Under the pieces are notes generated by a model that made no database searches, had not been told where the DNA came from, and was given only the letters and a program-made list of their open reading frames with translations. The translations under genes were made by a program, and so were the position numbers. Positions 55,746 through 64,000 of a stretch of DNA of 64,000 bases are shown in pieces. This stretch comes from Marinicella sediminis (GTDB lineage: Bacteria > Pseudomonadota > Gammaproteobacteria > Xanthomonadales > Marinicellaceae), in assembly GCF_002000055.1 (NCBI RefSeq), contig NZ_MVBD01000004.1, forward strand, positions 124,001 through 188,000, in the 5' to 3' direction. How positions within the stretch are numbered: the first letter of the stretch is position 1; every line of letters begins with the position of its first letter.

Positions 55746-55775
55746 ATTGCCACGGCTGCAAAGCAGCCTCGCAAT
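55746..55775. repeat. REP-like palindrome after the diguanylate cyclase gene
   Basis: ATTGC and GCAAT enclose GGCTGC-AAA-GCAGCC, giving a two-part hairpin. The outer ATTGC...GCAATGAC frame resembles widely dispersed palindromic repeats of the CATTGCGAG type seen in many proteobacteria. It follows the cyclase stop directly and may also act in termination. One copy is seen here. Confidence 0.5.
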
Positions 55776-55960
55776 GACAGCATGTAAAGCCCTGAGGGCG
55801 ATTTCGGACGGAAAGATCAAGGCGGACGTGTTTTAAAGTCTCTTTCGCTACCGCATCATGCTCTCGCGGCAGACCTACATCCATGCGGGCCATCGCACAT
55901 GCGTGCGCGTAAACGTCTTAAAACCCAGGTCCAACACAGAGGTTCTGCCCAAAATTGTCT

Positions 55961-56881
55961 TCAGAAGATTTCACCGATCATGCAGCGCAGTGATCCTCCT
56001 GCTTTTTCCAGCTCAGAAACCTCAACCCCGTGCAAAACAAACCCCCAGGATTCCAGCGTGCTGCGGGATTCGGCTGACAACGCATCATAAGCCGTTTGAC
56101 TGAAAAACACATCTTTGGCCGTAATGGAAATGCAATTGCCGGCGAAAGCCAATTTCTCTTCATCACTGATGAACAAAGTACGGTCCTTGTAAAAGTTTGC
56201 GATGGCATCAACCACAGCCGGATCGGCAAATGAATCCTTGTGCATCACACAGGCTTCACCAGCCAGACAAGCCATCACCACATTGGTGTGGTATTCACCT
56301 GCTGCCAGATCAAACTGAAACATCAAATCGGTCCCAAAAGCCTCATCCAAGGCCCGGGCACCGGCATCATCAACCCGCTCGGTCATGCCAACAAATCCGA
56401 TGTTGCGCGCCCGGTCAGGCACCAACACACCAGTCAATTCAGCAACGGCTGTATCATGGTCTATTTCGTATTTTTCATAGCCCAGGATGTCACCAAAAAA
56501 TTTGCGAATATCTGCTCGCTGAGTTTCTTTTTGTCGATTTTCATACTTCATAGAACCAATCACATAGCGGTGGTGATGTGTGGTCGCAAAGGCATTATTG
56601 GGAAACACCGCATCGGGTGTTTCCGGAGATCCCGGGAAGGTCACCACTGGCACCCCGACTTCGGTAATGGCTCTGGCCAGTTGCTGATGTTGATACATGG
56701 CCAGTTTGACATCCACCTGTTGATCCATGAGCATGTACTCATTGTCCTGCGCGGTCTGCTGGTCCAGGCGAAAACCAACCGGACTGACCATAAAAGCCGC
56801 TTTCATGCTGGCTGCCTGCTTGATGGGATAAGACTGTTTTTGTGTGGCTTCGATGAAGCCCTCAACGGTTTTAATGAGCAT
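55961..56881 (-). CDS. arginine deiminase/amidinotransferase-like protein
   Basis: The 306-residue protein belongs to the guanidino-group modifying fold. The catalytic Cys is in GGSLRCMIGE (about residue 301), the His in AAGEYHTNVVMACL, and the acidic residues in ETPDAVFPNNAFAT and ERVDDAGARAL. Members hydrolyse arginine, dimethylarginine or succinylarginine or transfer amidino groups; substrate choice cannot be read here. The ATG has an AAGGTG ribosome site and overlaps the dusA end by 11 bases, so it is the last gene of the dapD operon. Confidence 0.85.
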   Translation of the reverse strand: MLIKTVEGFIEATQKQSYPIKQAASMKAAFMVSPVGFRLDQQTAQDNEYMLMDQQVDVKLAMYQHQQLARAITEVGVPVVTFPGSPETPDAVFPNNAFATTHHHRYVIGSMKYENRQKETQRADIRKFFGDILGYEKYEIDHDTAVAELTGVLVPDRARNIGFVGMTERVDDAGARALDEAFGTDLMFQFDLAAGEYHTNVVMACLAGEACVMHKDSFADPAVVDAIANFYKDRTLFISDEEKLAFAGNCISITAKDVFFSQTAYDALSAESRSTLESWGFVLHGVEVSELEKAGGSLRCMIGEIF

Positions 56882-57845
56882 ATTTCACCTTTTCTCTTGC
56901 TTCTGAAATCACCGAAACATCGGTTTTTCTGCGGGGCGCTTCAGTCACCAGATATGACTTCCACTTCTTGTTGCCAGACATACCATGATACAGCCCCAGG
57001 ATGGGTCTGATCAACCAATGCAAACTGACACCTTGTTCAATCATTTGTGCACAGTATCGGGTGTAGGCTTCCAACACCTCGTCACGGGTGCGCTGCAATT
57101 CACCCATGCCCATGGCAATGTGCATGTCACGAATCAGCCAGGGCGCGTTCCAGAACGCCCGACCGACCATCACCCCATCCACATGAATCAACTGTTCGGT
57201 GGATTGTTCAACGGTTTCAATGCCGCCATTAAGCACCACAGTCAGTTCCGGATGGGCGGCTTTTAAGTCATGGGCATAGTGGTATTTCAGTGGTGGCACT
57301 GACCGGTTCTGCTTTGGGCTCAGGCCTTTGAGCAACGCTTTCCTGGCATGCACAATAAAAGTCTCACAGCCGGCCGCTGCCACGGTTTCGATGAACCGCT
57401 CAAAGGCCTCATAAGAATCTTCATCATCCACACCAATTCGAGACTTGATGGTTACCGGGATGTCCACCGCTTCCTGCATGGCAGTGAAACAGGCTGCCAC
57501 GGTGTCCGGCTCTCTCATCAGACAGGCGCCAAAACGGCCTTTCTGCACGCGATCGCTGGGACAACCCACATTCAAATTTACTTCAGCATAACCCAGGTCT
57601 TCTGCCAGTCGGGCACATTGAGCCAAGTCAGCAGGATCACTGCCACCAAGCTGTATGGCAACCGGCGATTCAGCCGCGGAGAATGCCAACAATTGTTCTT
57701 TTTGTCCGTAAAGAATCGCTCCGGTGGTGATCATTTCCGTGTACAGCAACACCCGATCAGATATCAATCGATGAAAATAACGACAGTGCCGGTCAGTCCA
57801 GTCCAGCATGGGGGCCACTGATAAGCGACGATCAATAACATTCAT
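56871..57845 (-). CDS. dusA: tRNA-dihydrouridine synthase DusA
   Basis: The 324-residue flavoenzyme reduces uridines 20/20a of tRNA. It has LSVAPMLDWTDRHCRYFHR at the start, VNLNVGCPSDRVQKGRFGACLM with the catalytic Cys, and VLNGGIETVEQ. DusA-type length and motifs favour DusA over DusB or DusC. It overlaps the dapE end by 4 bases and the ADI-like gene by 11. Confidence 0.95.
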   Translation of the reverse strand: MNVIDRRLSVAPMLDWTDRHCRYFHRLISDRVLLYTEMITTGAILYGQKEQLLAFSAAESPVAIQLGGSDPADLAQCARLAEDLGYAEVNLNVGCPSDRVQKGRFGACLMREPDTVAACFTAMQEAVDIPVTIKSRIGVDDEDSYEAFERFIETVAAAGCETFIVHARKALLKGLSPKQNRSVPPLKYHYAHDLKAAHPELTVVLNGGIETVEQSTEQLIHVDGVMVGRAFWNAPWLIRDMHIAMGMGELQRTRDEVLEAYTRYCAQMIEQGVSLHWLIRPILGLYHGMSGNKKWKSYLVTEAPRRKTDVSVISEAREKVKYAH

Positions 57846-58978
57846 GGCTGCAACAATAAACGGTGTATCAAGTCCAGGTAAATGTTTTCCAGCTGTACCA
57901 AATGACTGATTTTTTCACACTCATTGACCTGATGAATGGTCTTGTTAATCGGCCCCAATTCCATGGTGGCGATGCCATGTGGCGCGACAAACCGCCCATC
58001 AGATGTGCCCCCGCCTGTATTGAATTCAGGTTCGGTTCCGGTGATTTGACGAATCGAAGCTGCCAGGGCCTGTTTATAAGCCTCATCCTGACAATGAAAG
58101 GGTTCGCCAGACAATTGCCAGCTCAGCTCATAGTTCAGCTGGTGGCGATCAAGAATCTGTTGTAACTGTGCAGCCAGGGAATCCTGTGATGACGTGGGCG
58201 CATAGCGAAAGTTAGCAGTGATTTTCAATTCTCCGGGGATGATGTTCGGAGCCCCCGCTCCGGCCTCTACAGCAGAAACCTGAAAACTGGTGGGCGGAAA
58301 ATCAGCGTTACCCTGATCCCAGGCAAAACGACCCAGTTCGTCCAACGCTGAGGCTGCCAGAAAAACCGGATTGGCAGCCAGCTGTGGATATGCCACGTGC
58401 CCTTGTTTGCCTTGGATAGTGATGTGTACATGCAATGAGCCGCGACGACCCACCCGCACCGTATCACCCAGTTTTTGACCGCTTGATGGCTCACCCACCA
58501 AACAATAATCGAAATGATGCTTGTGAGCCATTTCGGGCATGAACTGCCGTACCCCGTTGATCGCCTCGCCTTCTTCATCACTGGTCAACATGAGGGCAAC
58601 TTTCCCGGGATGATTGGGGTTTTGGGCAACGAATTTTTCCATCGCCAGAACCATGGCAGCGACTGAACCTTTCATGTCGGCCACGCCACGTCCGTACAAC
58701 ACCCCGCTTTCCACATGGGCTGATAAGGGGTGATGTTTCCAGGCAGACAACTCACCGGGCGGCACCACATCGGTGTGCCCCAGGAACATCAAGGCAGGGC
58801 CAGGTTGTTCACCATGCCACATCAACACATTATCGACCTCACCAATCCTTTGGTGTTCGCCCTGAAAACCCTGACCACCCAGGCGATTCATTAATAACGG
58901 CTGACAACCCGCATCATCGGGGGTATAGGAGGGTTTTTCAATCAGCTGCCTGGCCAGTGTGATGACTTCTGGTTCCAT
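57842..58978 (-). CDS. dapE: succinyl-diaminopimelate desuccinylase
   Basis: The 378-residue M20-family dizinc enzyme hydrolyses N-succinyl-LL-diaminopimelate. Metal and catalytic motifs are FLGHTDVVPPG, ADMKGSVAAMV, LLTSDEEGEAINGVR, EPSSGQKLGD and the dimerisation segment HVHITIQGKQGHVAYPQLA. It lies 2 bases after the ArsC-like gene and in the dapD operon, the succinylase branch of lysine synthesis. Confidence 0.95.
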   Translation of the reverse strand: MEPEVITLARQLIEKPSYTPDDAGCQPLLMNRLGGQGFQGEHQRIGEVDNVLMWHGEQPGPALMFLGHTDVVPPGELSAWKHHPLSAHVESGVLYGRGVADMKGSVAAMVLAMEKFVAQNPNHPGKVALMLTSDEEGEAINGVRQFMPEMAHKHHFDYCLVGEPSSGQKLGDTVRVGRRGSLHVHITIQGKQGHVAYPQLAANPVFLAASALDELGRFAWDQGNADFPPTSFQVSAVEAGAGAPNIIPGELKITANFRYAPTSSQDSLAAQLQQILDRHQLNYELSWQLSGEPFHCQDEAYKQALAASIRQITGTEPEFNTGGGTSDGRFVAPHGIATMELGPINKTIHQVNECEKISHLVQLENIYLDLIHRLLLQP

Positions 58979-58980
58979 GA

Positions 58981-59280
58981 TTACAAGCCTGTTTTAAAAT
59001 GCCCGTCAGCATACACCACCGGGCGTTTAATCAATGTGGGGTGCGCAACCAGGGTGCTGGCGGAGAGGGTTTCACGGGCTGCCTGGTCCAGTTGTCTCCA
59101 GGAGGTGCTGCGTTTATTGACCAGTTGCTCAAGCGCAATGTCGGCCAACATGCGTTCAACCAGTGGCAGATCAATGCCATCGACCCGGAAGTCATGCAAC
59201 TGAGCATCCATGCCTTCACTGGCACAACGCTTCAGTGCCGCCCTGACTTTGTCACAATTTTTAATGCCGTAGATAATCAT
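58981..59280 (-). CDS. ArsC/Spx-family small protein
   Basis: The 99-residue protein is a thioredoxin-fold ArsC-like protein: [35 protein letters not shown], and [16 protein letters not shown]. The Cys in KNCDKV is the equivalent of the ArsC nucleophile. The gene is typically placed between dapD and dapE in gammaproteobacteria (the YffB group), yet its role in that pathway is unknown. The stop of dapD overlaps its start by 4 bases. Confidence 0.9.
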   Translation of the reverse strand: MIIYGIKNCDKVRAALKRCASEGMDAQLHDFRVDGIDLPLVERMLADIALEQLVNKRSTSWRQLDQAARETLSASTLVAHPTLIKRPVVYADGHFKTGL

Positions 59281-60092
59281 GAGCGGAGCAATTCATTGAT
59301 GGATGTTTTGGCGCGGGTTTTATCATCCACTTTTTTCACGATCACTGCACAATTCAAGGCATATGAGCCATCTGCGGAAGGCAGGCTTCCAGGCACCACC
59401 ACCGATCCTGGCGGCACATGACCATAACTCACCTGACCGGTTTCACGGTCATAAACCTTGGTGCTTTGTCCCAGATAAACCCCCATGGAAATGACGCTGC
59501 CCCGGCCTACCCGAAAGCCTTCAACCACTTCACTCCGGGCGCCAATAAAACAATTGTCTTCGATGATGGTTGGTGCTGCCTGTAAAGGTTCAAGCACACC
59601 GCCAATACCCACACCACCTGACAGGTGAACATTTTTACCAATCTGTGCACAACTACCAACCGTAGCCCAGGTGTCCACCATGGTGCCGGCATCCACATAG
59701 GCTCCAATGTTCACATAGGAAGGCATACAAACCACACCCCGCCCCAGAAAAGCACCCTTGCGCACCGTGGCAGGAGGCACAATTCGCGCACCCACAGCGC
59801 GAAAATCTTCGGCCGTGGCATCAGCAAACCGACACGGCACTTTATCCCAGTACTGGTGGGTGGTACCCGGCATCACTGCATTGTCATGCATGGCAAAGTA
59901 CAGCAAGACGGCTTTTTTCAGCCATTCATTGACCTGCCAGTCATCCCCGCTGGGTTCGGCCACACGCAATGCGCCTGTTTCCAGACCATGCAGGGCATGC
60001 TCTACGGCATCCGCGTATGTGGCAAACAGTTCTTCACTGCTCAACGTTTGCCTGTCTGTCCAGGCTTGTTCAATGATTTGTTCTGTATTCAT
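59277..60092 (-). CDS. dapD: tetrahydrodipicolinate N-succinyltransferase
   Basis: The 271-residue trimer-forming enzyme uses succinyl-CoA on tetrahydrodipicolinate. The C-terminal left-handed beta-helix shows hexapeptide repeats ([58 protein letters not shown]) and CIRLN-type active-site loops. Length matches E. coli DapD (274). It heads the minus-strand operon dapD-arsC-like-dapE-dusA-ADI-like and follows a good promoter. Confidence 0.96.
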   Translation of the reverse strand: MNTEQIIEQAWTDRQTLSSEELFATYADAVEHALHGLETGALRVAEPSGDDWQVNEWLKKAVLLYFAMHDNAVMPGTTHQYWDKVPCRFADATAEDFRAVGARIVPPATVRKGAFLGRGVVCMPSYVNIGAYVDAGTMVDTWATVGSCAQIGKNVHLSGGVGIGGVLEPLQAAPTIIEDNCFIGARSEVVEGFRVGRGSVISMGVYLGQSTKVYDRETGQVSYGHVPPGSVVVPGSLPSADGSYALNCAVIVKKVDDKTRAKTSINELLRS

Positions 60093-60127
60093 GTTGGTAA
60101 GTCTAAGTCAATGGCTAACAGCCCGGC

Positions 60128-60156
60128 ATTATAAACTGCCCTGAGGGGCAAGTCAG
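60128..60156 (-). promoter_or_regulatory. sigma-70-type promoter of the dapD operon
   Basis: On the minus strand CTGACT (60156-60151) and perfect TATAAT (60133-60128) are 17 bases apart, ending 35 bases before the dapD ATG. Confidence 0.65.
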
Positions 60157-60206
60157 CCCCGGTCTGTTGGATTGTCTGCCGGAATCAAGGCTGATGAATC
60201 GGCTTG

Positions 60207-60515
60207 TCAGGAATTTAATTCAACTTTTACCTGTAGTTTCTTGACAGATATTTTGAATTCTGTTTGTAATGTCTGTAAAATGCTCCGGCTGTACATGCGG
60301 ATTTTGCTGGCTTCCATCTGAGTCCGACACAGGAACACCGCCGTCTCACCTTTGAGATTTGCCAGTTGACACATGCCCCTGACCTGAGCGGGCATTGACA
60401 GCTGCAAGGCATCATTGAGCTTTTTCAGTTGCCCGGCGCGCTGAATCAATCCGGAAAGAGATTGATCCTGTGCCAATGAATCTTGTATAGAGTGGAACCC
60501 GCGGGATTTTCGCAT
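60207..60515 (-). CDS. DciA/DUF721-family small protein
   Basis: The 102-residue protein matches the DUF721/DciA family found beside secA and a M23 peptidase gene in pseudomonads; the family is a bacterial replicative helicase loader in organisms without DnaC or DnaI. Visible features are the N-terminal ILQTL-type helices, LQLSMPAQVRGMCQLANL and FLCRTQMEASKIRMYSRSIL. At this length and divergence the helicase-loader role is inferred from family and position. It is alone on its strand and divergent from the M23 gene. Confidence 0.75.
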   Translation of the reverse strand: MRKSRGFHSIQDSLAQDQSLSGLIQRAGQLKKLNDALQLSMPAQVRGMCQLANLKGETAVFLCRTQMEASKIRMYSRSILQTLQTEFKISVKKLQVKVELNS

Positions 60516-60558
60516 GGGGATATTTGAATCTTAATGAATGTGATTGGCAAGTTTTTTT

Positions 60559-61488
60559 ATGAATAATTTAACACTGATAAAGCACGAAAAAACAGGTATT
60601 GTTCAATACCATTTAAGCGATCAAAAAGTACGTCAAAAATTACTGGTTGTGGCCGTGGGCTTGTTCCTGTTGTTATTTGCCGCCGGCGCCCTGTTTGGCG
60701 CTTTTGTCCTGAATGATTCCAATGCCGAACAACAAAAAATCAAAGACCTGCAGGCACTGGTGGAATTGCGTCAACAGGAACTCATCCAACATAAAAAGTC
60801 CGTACAAAATGACATCGACTCGATGTCCCTGCAAATCGGTAAGCTGATGGCCCATTCGACCCGGCTTAACGCGCTTGGTGATCGACTCACGGTGGTGGCT
60901 GACATCAGCCAGGAAGAATTCAATCTGACTGAAGAGCCAGGCATTGGTGGCACCGAGCCGGAGCTGACAGGCGAAGTCAACACCCCTCAAAGTCTCTATG
61001 AGCATTTGTTCAATCTGGAAGACACCTTCACTCAGCAACAGGAAAACCTCAACATACTGGCGCAGCTGCTCAACGAGCAATCTCTTGAGCAGAATGCCAC
61101 ACCACATGTGATGCCATTGAAACAGGGTTGGATTTCATCTTACTACGGCAAACGCATTGACCCATTCACTGGCCAGCAGGCCAACCACCCAGGCATGGAC
61201 TATTCAGGCAGTTATGATTCTGAAATTGTTGCTGCCGCTGATGGCGTGGTGGTCTGGGCGGGTAAGCGCAGCACCTATGGAAACATGGTCGAAATCGATC
61301 ATGGTAACGGGTTTGTAACCCGCTATGCCCATGCCGACAAAATACATGTTGAGCTGGGGCAGAAAGTCACCGCTGGGGAACTCATCGCCATCATGGGCAA
61401 AACCGGTCGGGCCACTTCAGAGCATCTGCACTTTGAAATCATCAAAAATGGTCACAAAGTCAATCCCTTGCCGTTTGTGAATTCCTGA
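60559..61488 (+). CDS. M23-family murein endopeptidase-like protein
   Basis: Using the ATG at 60559 (a TTG at 60544 is also in frame) the protein has 309 residues. A membrane segment (LLVVAVGLFLLLFAAGALFG, residues about 30-50) is followed by a coiled coil and a C-terminal LytM domain with the zinc ligands His and Asp in QANHPGMDYSG and HLHFEI. The zinc site looks complete, so it may cleave peptidoglycan crosslinks; a regulatory role is also possible. The same gene precedes secA in Pseudomonas-type genomes. Confidence 0.9.
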   Translation: MNNLTLIKHEKTGIVQYHLSDQKVRQKLLVVAVGLFLLLFAAGALFGAFVLNDSNAEQQKIKDLQALVELRQQELIQHKKSVQNDIDSMSLQIGKLMAHSTRLNALGDRLTVVADISQEEFNLTEEPGIGGTEPELTGEVNTPQSLYEHLFNLEDTFTQQQENLNILAQLLNEQSLEQNATPHVMPLKQGWISSYYGKRIDPFTGQQANHPGMDYSGSYDSEIVAAADGVVVWAGKRSTYGNMVEIDHGNGFVTRYAHADKIHVELGQKVTAGELIAIMGKTGRATSEHLHFEIIKNGHKVNPLPFVNS

Positions 61489-61508
61489 CCTATCAATAAA
61501 ACCGGACG

Positions 61509-61541
61509 GGGGCAAATAAATCAGATTTATTTGCCCCTTTT
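61509..61541 (+). terminator. rho-independent terminator after the M23 gene
   Basis: GGGGCAAATAAAT (61509-61521) pairs perfectly with ATTTATTTGCCCC (61525-61537) around CAG, followed by TTTT. The 13-bp stem separates the M23 transcript from secA. Confidence 0.9.
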
Positions 61542-61608
61542 ACTTGAATAATGTATGGAACGATTCCACTTAAGGTTCCATTAAGCGTGGGCAAATAATT
61601 AGTTAACT

Positions 61609-64000
61609 ATGGCACTCAATTCACTTTTCACCAAAGTCTTTGGCAGCAGAAACCAAAGATACATCAGACAACTGGACAAAATCGCAGATCGCGTTGAAGC
61701 ACTCGAACCAGAATTTCAATCGCTCAAGGATGAGGATTTTACCCACAAAACCCAGGAGTTCAAAGACCGGGTGGCTGCTGGCGAATCCCTTGACGACATC
61801 CTGCCAGAAGCATTTGCGCTGGTCAGAGAGGCTTCAGTCAGAACCCTTGGGATGCGACACTACCATGTCCAGCTGATTGGCGGTATTGTGATACACCGCG
61901 GCAAAATTGCCGAAATGAGAACCGGTGAAGGTAAAACCCTGATGTGTACCTTACCTGCCTACCTGAACGCACTGGCCGGTGAAGGCGTACACGTGGTGAC
62001 CGTCAATGACTACCTGGCAAGCCGGGACGCCAAGTGGATGGAGCCACTTTACAATTTCCTTGGTATGACCGTAGGCGTGGTCGTTCCCAACCTCACCCAT
62101 GAAGCCAAGCGGGCCGCCTATGCTTGTGACATCACTTATGCCACCAACAATGAACTGGGATTCGATTTTCTGCGTGACAACATGGCTTTCAGCCTGGATG
62201 CCAAAGTACAGCGCGAACCCTTTTTCGCGGTGGTCGACGAAGTGGATTCCATTCTGATTGATGAAGCCAGAACCCCACTGATTATATCCGGACAGGTTGA
62301 TGAATCACCTGATGTATACAACCGGGTTAATAAAATTGTACCACTACTGGAGCGCGCCACTGAGGAGCCTGACCCGAAAGAGATCAGCAAAGCGATCCTT
62401 AACAAACAATCCCTGCCCGAACCCGATGGTGATTTTTCTGTGGATGAAAAATCCAAACAGATATTCCTTACTGAACAGGGTATGCAAAACACCGAAGATC
62501 TGCTCAAAAAGAATGGATTGATGAATGCCGATGATTCACTGTATGACACACAACACATCTCACTGATGCATCACGTCAATGCCGCATTGCGTGCCCATCA
62601 TTTGTTTGAAAAAGACGTCGACTACATCGTCAAGCAAGGTGAAATTGTTATTGTGGATGAATTCACTGGGCGCACCATGGAAGGCAGGCGATGGTCAGAT
62701 GGCCTGCATCAGGCGGTAGAAGCCAAAGAAAATGTACCTATCCAGAAAGAAAACCAAACCCTGGCATCCATCACCTTCCAGAACTATTTCCGCCTGTATC
62801 CCAAATTATCAGGCATGACGGGCACGGCTGATACCGAAGCCTATGAATTTCAGACCATTTATGGCCTTGAGGTGATTGTGATCCCAACCCATAAACCGAT
62901 GATTCGTGATGATCAGGGTGATTTGGTGTATTTCAATCAACAAGCCAAATTTGCAGCCATCATCGAAGACATCATTGACTGTTGCGAACGAAAACAACCG
63001 GTCCTGGTGGGTACTGCATCCATTGAAGTCTCGGAATTGTTGTCCGCTGAACTGAAGAAAAAGAAAATCAAACACAATGTACTGAATGCCAAACAGCATG
63101 AACGCGAAGCCCTGATCGTCGCAGAAGCAGGCTTGCCAGGGGCGGTGACCATTGCCACCAACATGGCCGGCCGGGGTACCGACATTGTACTGGGTGGCAA
63201 CGTTGACGTTGAGATCGCTGAGAAAGAAAACATCACAGACACCCAAAAAGAACAACTCATCGCTGACTGGAAAAAACGCCATCAGCAAGTGCTGGATAAT
63301 GGCGGATTACGCATCATCGGTACCGAGCGACATGAATCCAGAAGAATCGATAATCAATTACGGGGCCGTGCCGGTCGTCAGGGCGATCCGGGTTCATCCC
63401 GTTTCTACATTTCTCTGGAAGACAATCTGATGCGCGTCTTCGGCCAAAGCCGCATGATGGACAACATGAAACGCTTCGGTATGAAAGAAGATGAATACAT
63501 TGAGCACAAATGGATCAGCCGGATCATTGAAAATGCCCAACGTAAAGTAGAGTCTCACAACTTTGACATCCGTAAACATTTGCTGGAATACGATGATGTG
63601 GCCAATGATCAGCGAATGGTCGTTTACCAACAACGCGCTGACTTACTGGAAGCTGAAGAAATTGGTGAGTACATTGCCGATACCCGTGAAGAAGTGTTTG
63701 ATAACATCATCAGACAACACATTCCACTGGAAAGCGTTGAAGAGCAATGGCAAATCCCTCAGCTGGAACGTGTGCTGTCCCATGAATTTGGAATAGACAT
63801 CAACATCAACCGCATACTGGAACGCGATGAAGACCTTGATGACGATGGACTGACCGACAAAATCCATGACCACATTGAGCGATACTTCAAAGAAAAAGAA
63901 GCTTTGACTGGCTCCGAAGTGATGCGTCACTTTGAAAAAGCCGCCTACCTGAATACCCTTGACCAGTTGTGGAAAGAACACCTGGCACAAATGGACCACC
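61609..64000 (+). CDS. secA: preprotein translocase ATPase SecA (3' end beyond window)
   Basis: The ATG at 61609 opens a frame that stays open through the window edge, giving 797 of about 900 residues. SecA powers Sec-dependent export across the inner membrane. Walker A is MRTGEGKTL (residues 103-111), Walker [17 protein letters not shown] (about 207), the helicase domain has [15 protein letters not shown] and [16 protein letters not shown], and the scaffold sequence continues to [14 protein letters not shown] at the edge. The C-terminal zinc motif is not visible. No secM-like leader gene precedes it. Confidence 0.97.
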   Translation, partial: MALNSLFTKVFGSRNQRYIRQLDKIADRVEALEPEFQSLKDEDFTHKTQEFKDRVAAGESLDDILPEAFALVREASVRTLGMRHYHVQLIGGIVIHRGKIAEMRTGEGKTLMCTLPAYLNALAGEGVHVVTVNDYLASRDAKWMEPLYNFLGMTVGVVVPNLTHEAKRAAYACDITYATNNELGFDFLRDNMAFSLDAKVQREPFFAVVDEVDSILIDEARTPLIISGQVDESPDVYNRVNKIVPLLERATEEPDPKEISKAILNKQSLPEPDGDFSVDEKSKQIFLTEQGMQNTEDLLKKNGLMNADDSLYDTQHISLMHHVNAALRAHHLFEKDVDYIVKQGEIVIVDEFTGRTMEGRRWSDGLHQAVEAKENVPIQKENQTLASITFQNYFRLYPKLSGMTGTADTEAYEFQTIYGLEVIVIPTHKPMIRDDQGDLVYFNQQAKFAAIIEDIIDCCERKQPVLVGTASIEVSELLSAELKKKKIKHNVLNAKQHEREALIVAEAGLPGAVTIATNMAGRGTDIVLGGNVDVEIAEKENITDTQKEQLIADWKKRHQQVLDNGGLRIIGTERHESRRIDNQLRGRAGRQGDPGSSRFYISLEDNLMRVFGQSRMMDNMKRFGMKEDEYIEHKWISRIIENAQRKVESHNFDIRKHLLEYDDVANDQRMVVYQQRADLLEAEEIGEYIADTREEVFDNIIRQHIPLESVEEQWQIPQLERVLSHEFGIDININRILERDEDLDDDGLTDKIHDHIERYFKEKEALTGSEVMRHFEKAAYLNTLDQLWKEHLAQMDH

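Noticed and set aside
61489-61608. secM-like leader gene before secA.
   Set aside because: The gap contains a terminator hairpin and no frame of useful length.

Overview
The window is a chromosomal segment of a gammaproteobacterium. Evidence is the Pseudomonas-like block in which a Pil-Chp chemosensory operon (pilG, pilI, pilJ, pilK, chpA, chpB, chpC) diverges from gshB-tonB-yqgE-ruvX-pyrB, the type II secretion pseudopilin operon, the dapD/arsC-like/dapE cluster and a dciA-like/M23 peptidase/secA junction. Moderate GC, many extracytoplasmic proteins and several Xanthomonadales-like domain habits suggest a free-living, probably marine lineage such as Marinicella or a relative; that placement is inference from memory, not a search.

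Layout. 1-5.8 kb (minus): end of an unidentified gene, a secreted cyclophilin, a 5'-nucleotidase, a short NAD kinase and gspGHIJK. 5.9-6.6 kb: rsmE. 6.6-18.4 kb (minus): the Pil-Chp system for type IV pilus/twitching control, dominated by a 2148-residue ChpA with four clear Hpt domains and striking internal repeats; no pilH lies in the operon. 18.7-22.4 kb (plus): gshB, a TonB-family protein, yqgE, ruvX and pyrB. 22.4-24.5 kb: two membrane proteins and a small cupin-like protein flanked by two copies of a dispersed repeat. 24.7-26.9 kb: a class IV aminotransferase translationally coupled to a sulfotransferase-like protein, then a small membrane protein.

26.9-37 kb is a methionine/SAM island: metX-metB-metL (minus) behind a promoter overlapped by tandem MetJ-type boxes, and metK-ahcY-metF (plus). 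An acyltransferase and an acidic repeat protein lie between them. 37-43.7 kb: a long copy of the dispersed repeat, a CPBP membrane protease, an AraC-type regulator, a cysteine-desulfurase-like PLP enzyme and a membrane-anchored winged-helix/TPR regulator. 43.9-49.7 kb: a secreted beta-helix (CSLREA-type) protein, a GNAT acetyltransferase, htpX and typA.

49.7-55.8 kb is a more accessory stretch: a second long repeat copy, a secreted tandem ABM-like protein divergent from a GlxA-type regulator, a DUF1801-like gene broken by one in-frame stop, and a periplasmic-propeller diguanylate cyclase. 55.9-60.1 kb (minus): dapD, an ArsC-like protein, dapE, dusA and an arginine-deiminase-like protein. 60.2-64 kb: a DciA-like protein (minus), an M23 peptidase and secA, which runs off the window.

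The most notable items are the dispersed structured repeat family (four copies), the repeat tracts in chpA, the metX operator, the metK leader palindrome and the nonsense-disrupted DUF1801 gene. No CRISPR array, rRNA, tRNA, phage or intact insertion sequence was seen.
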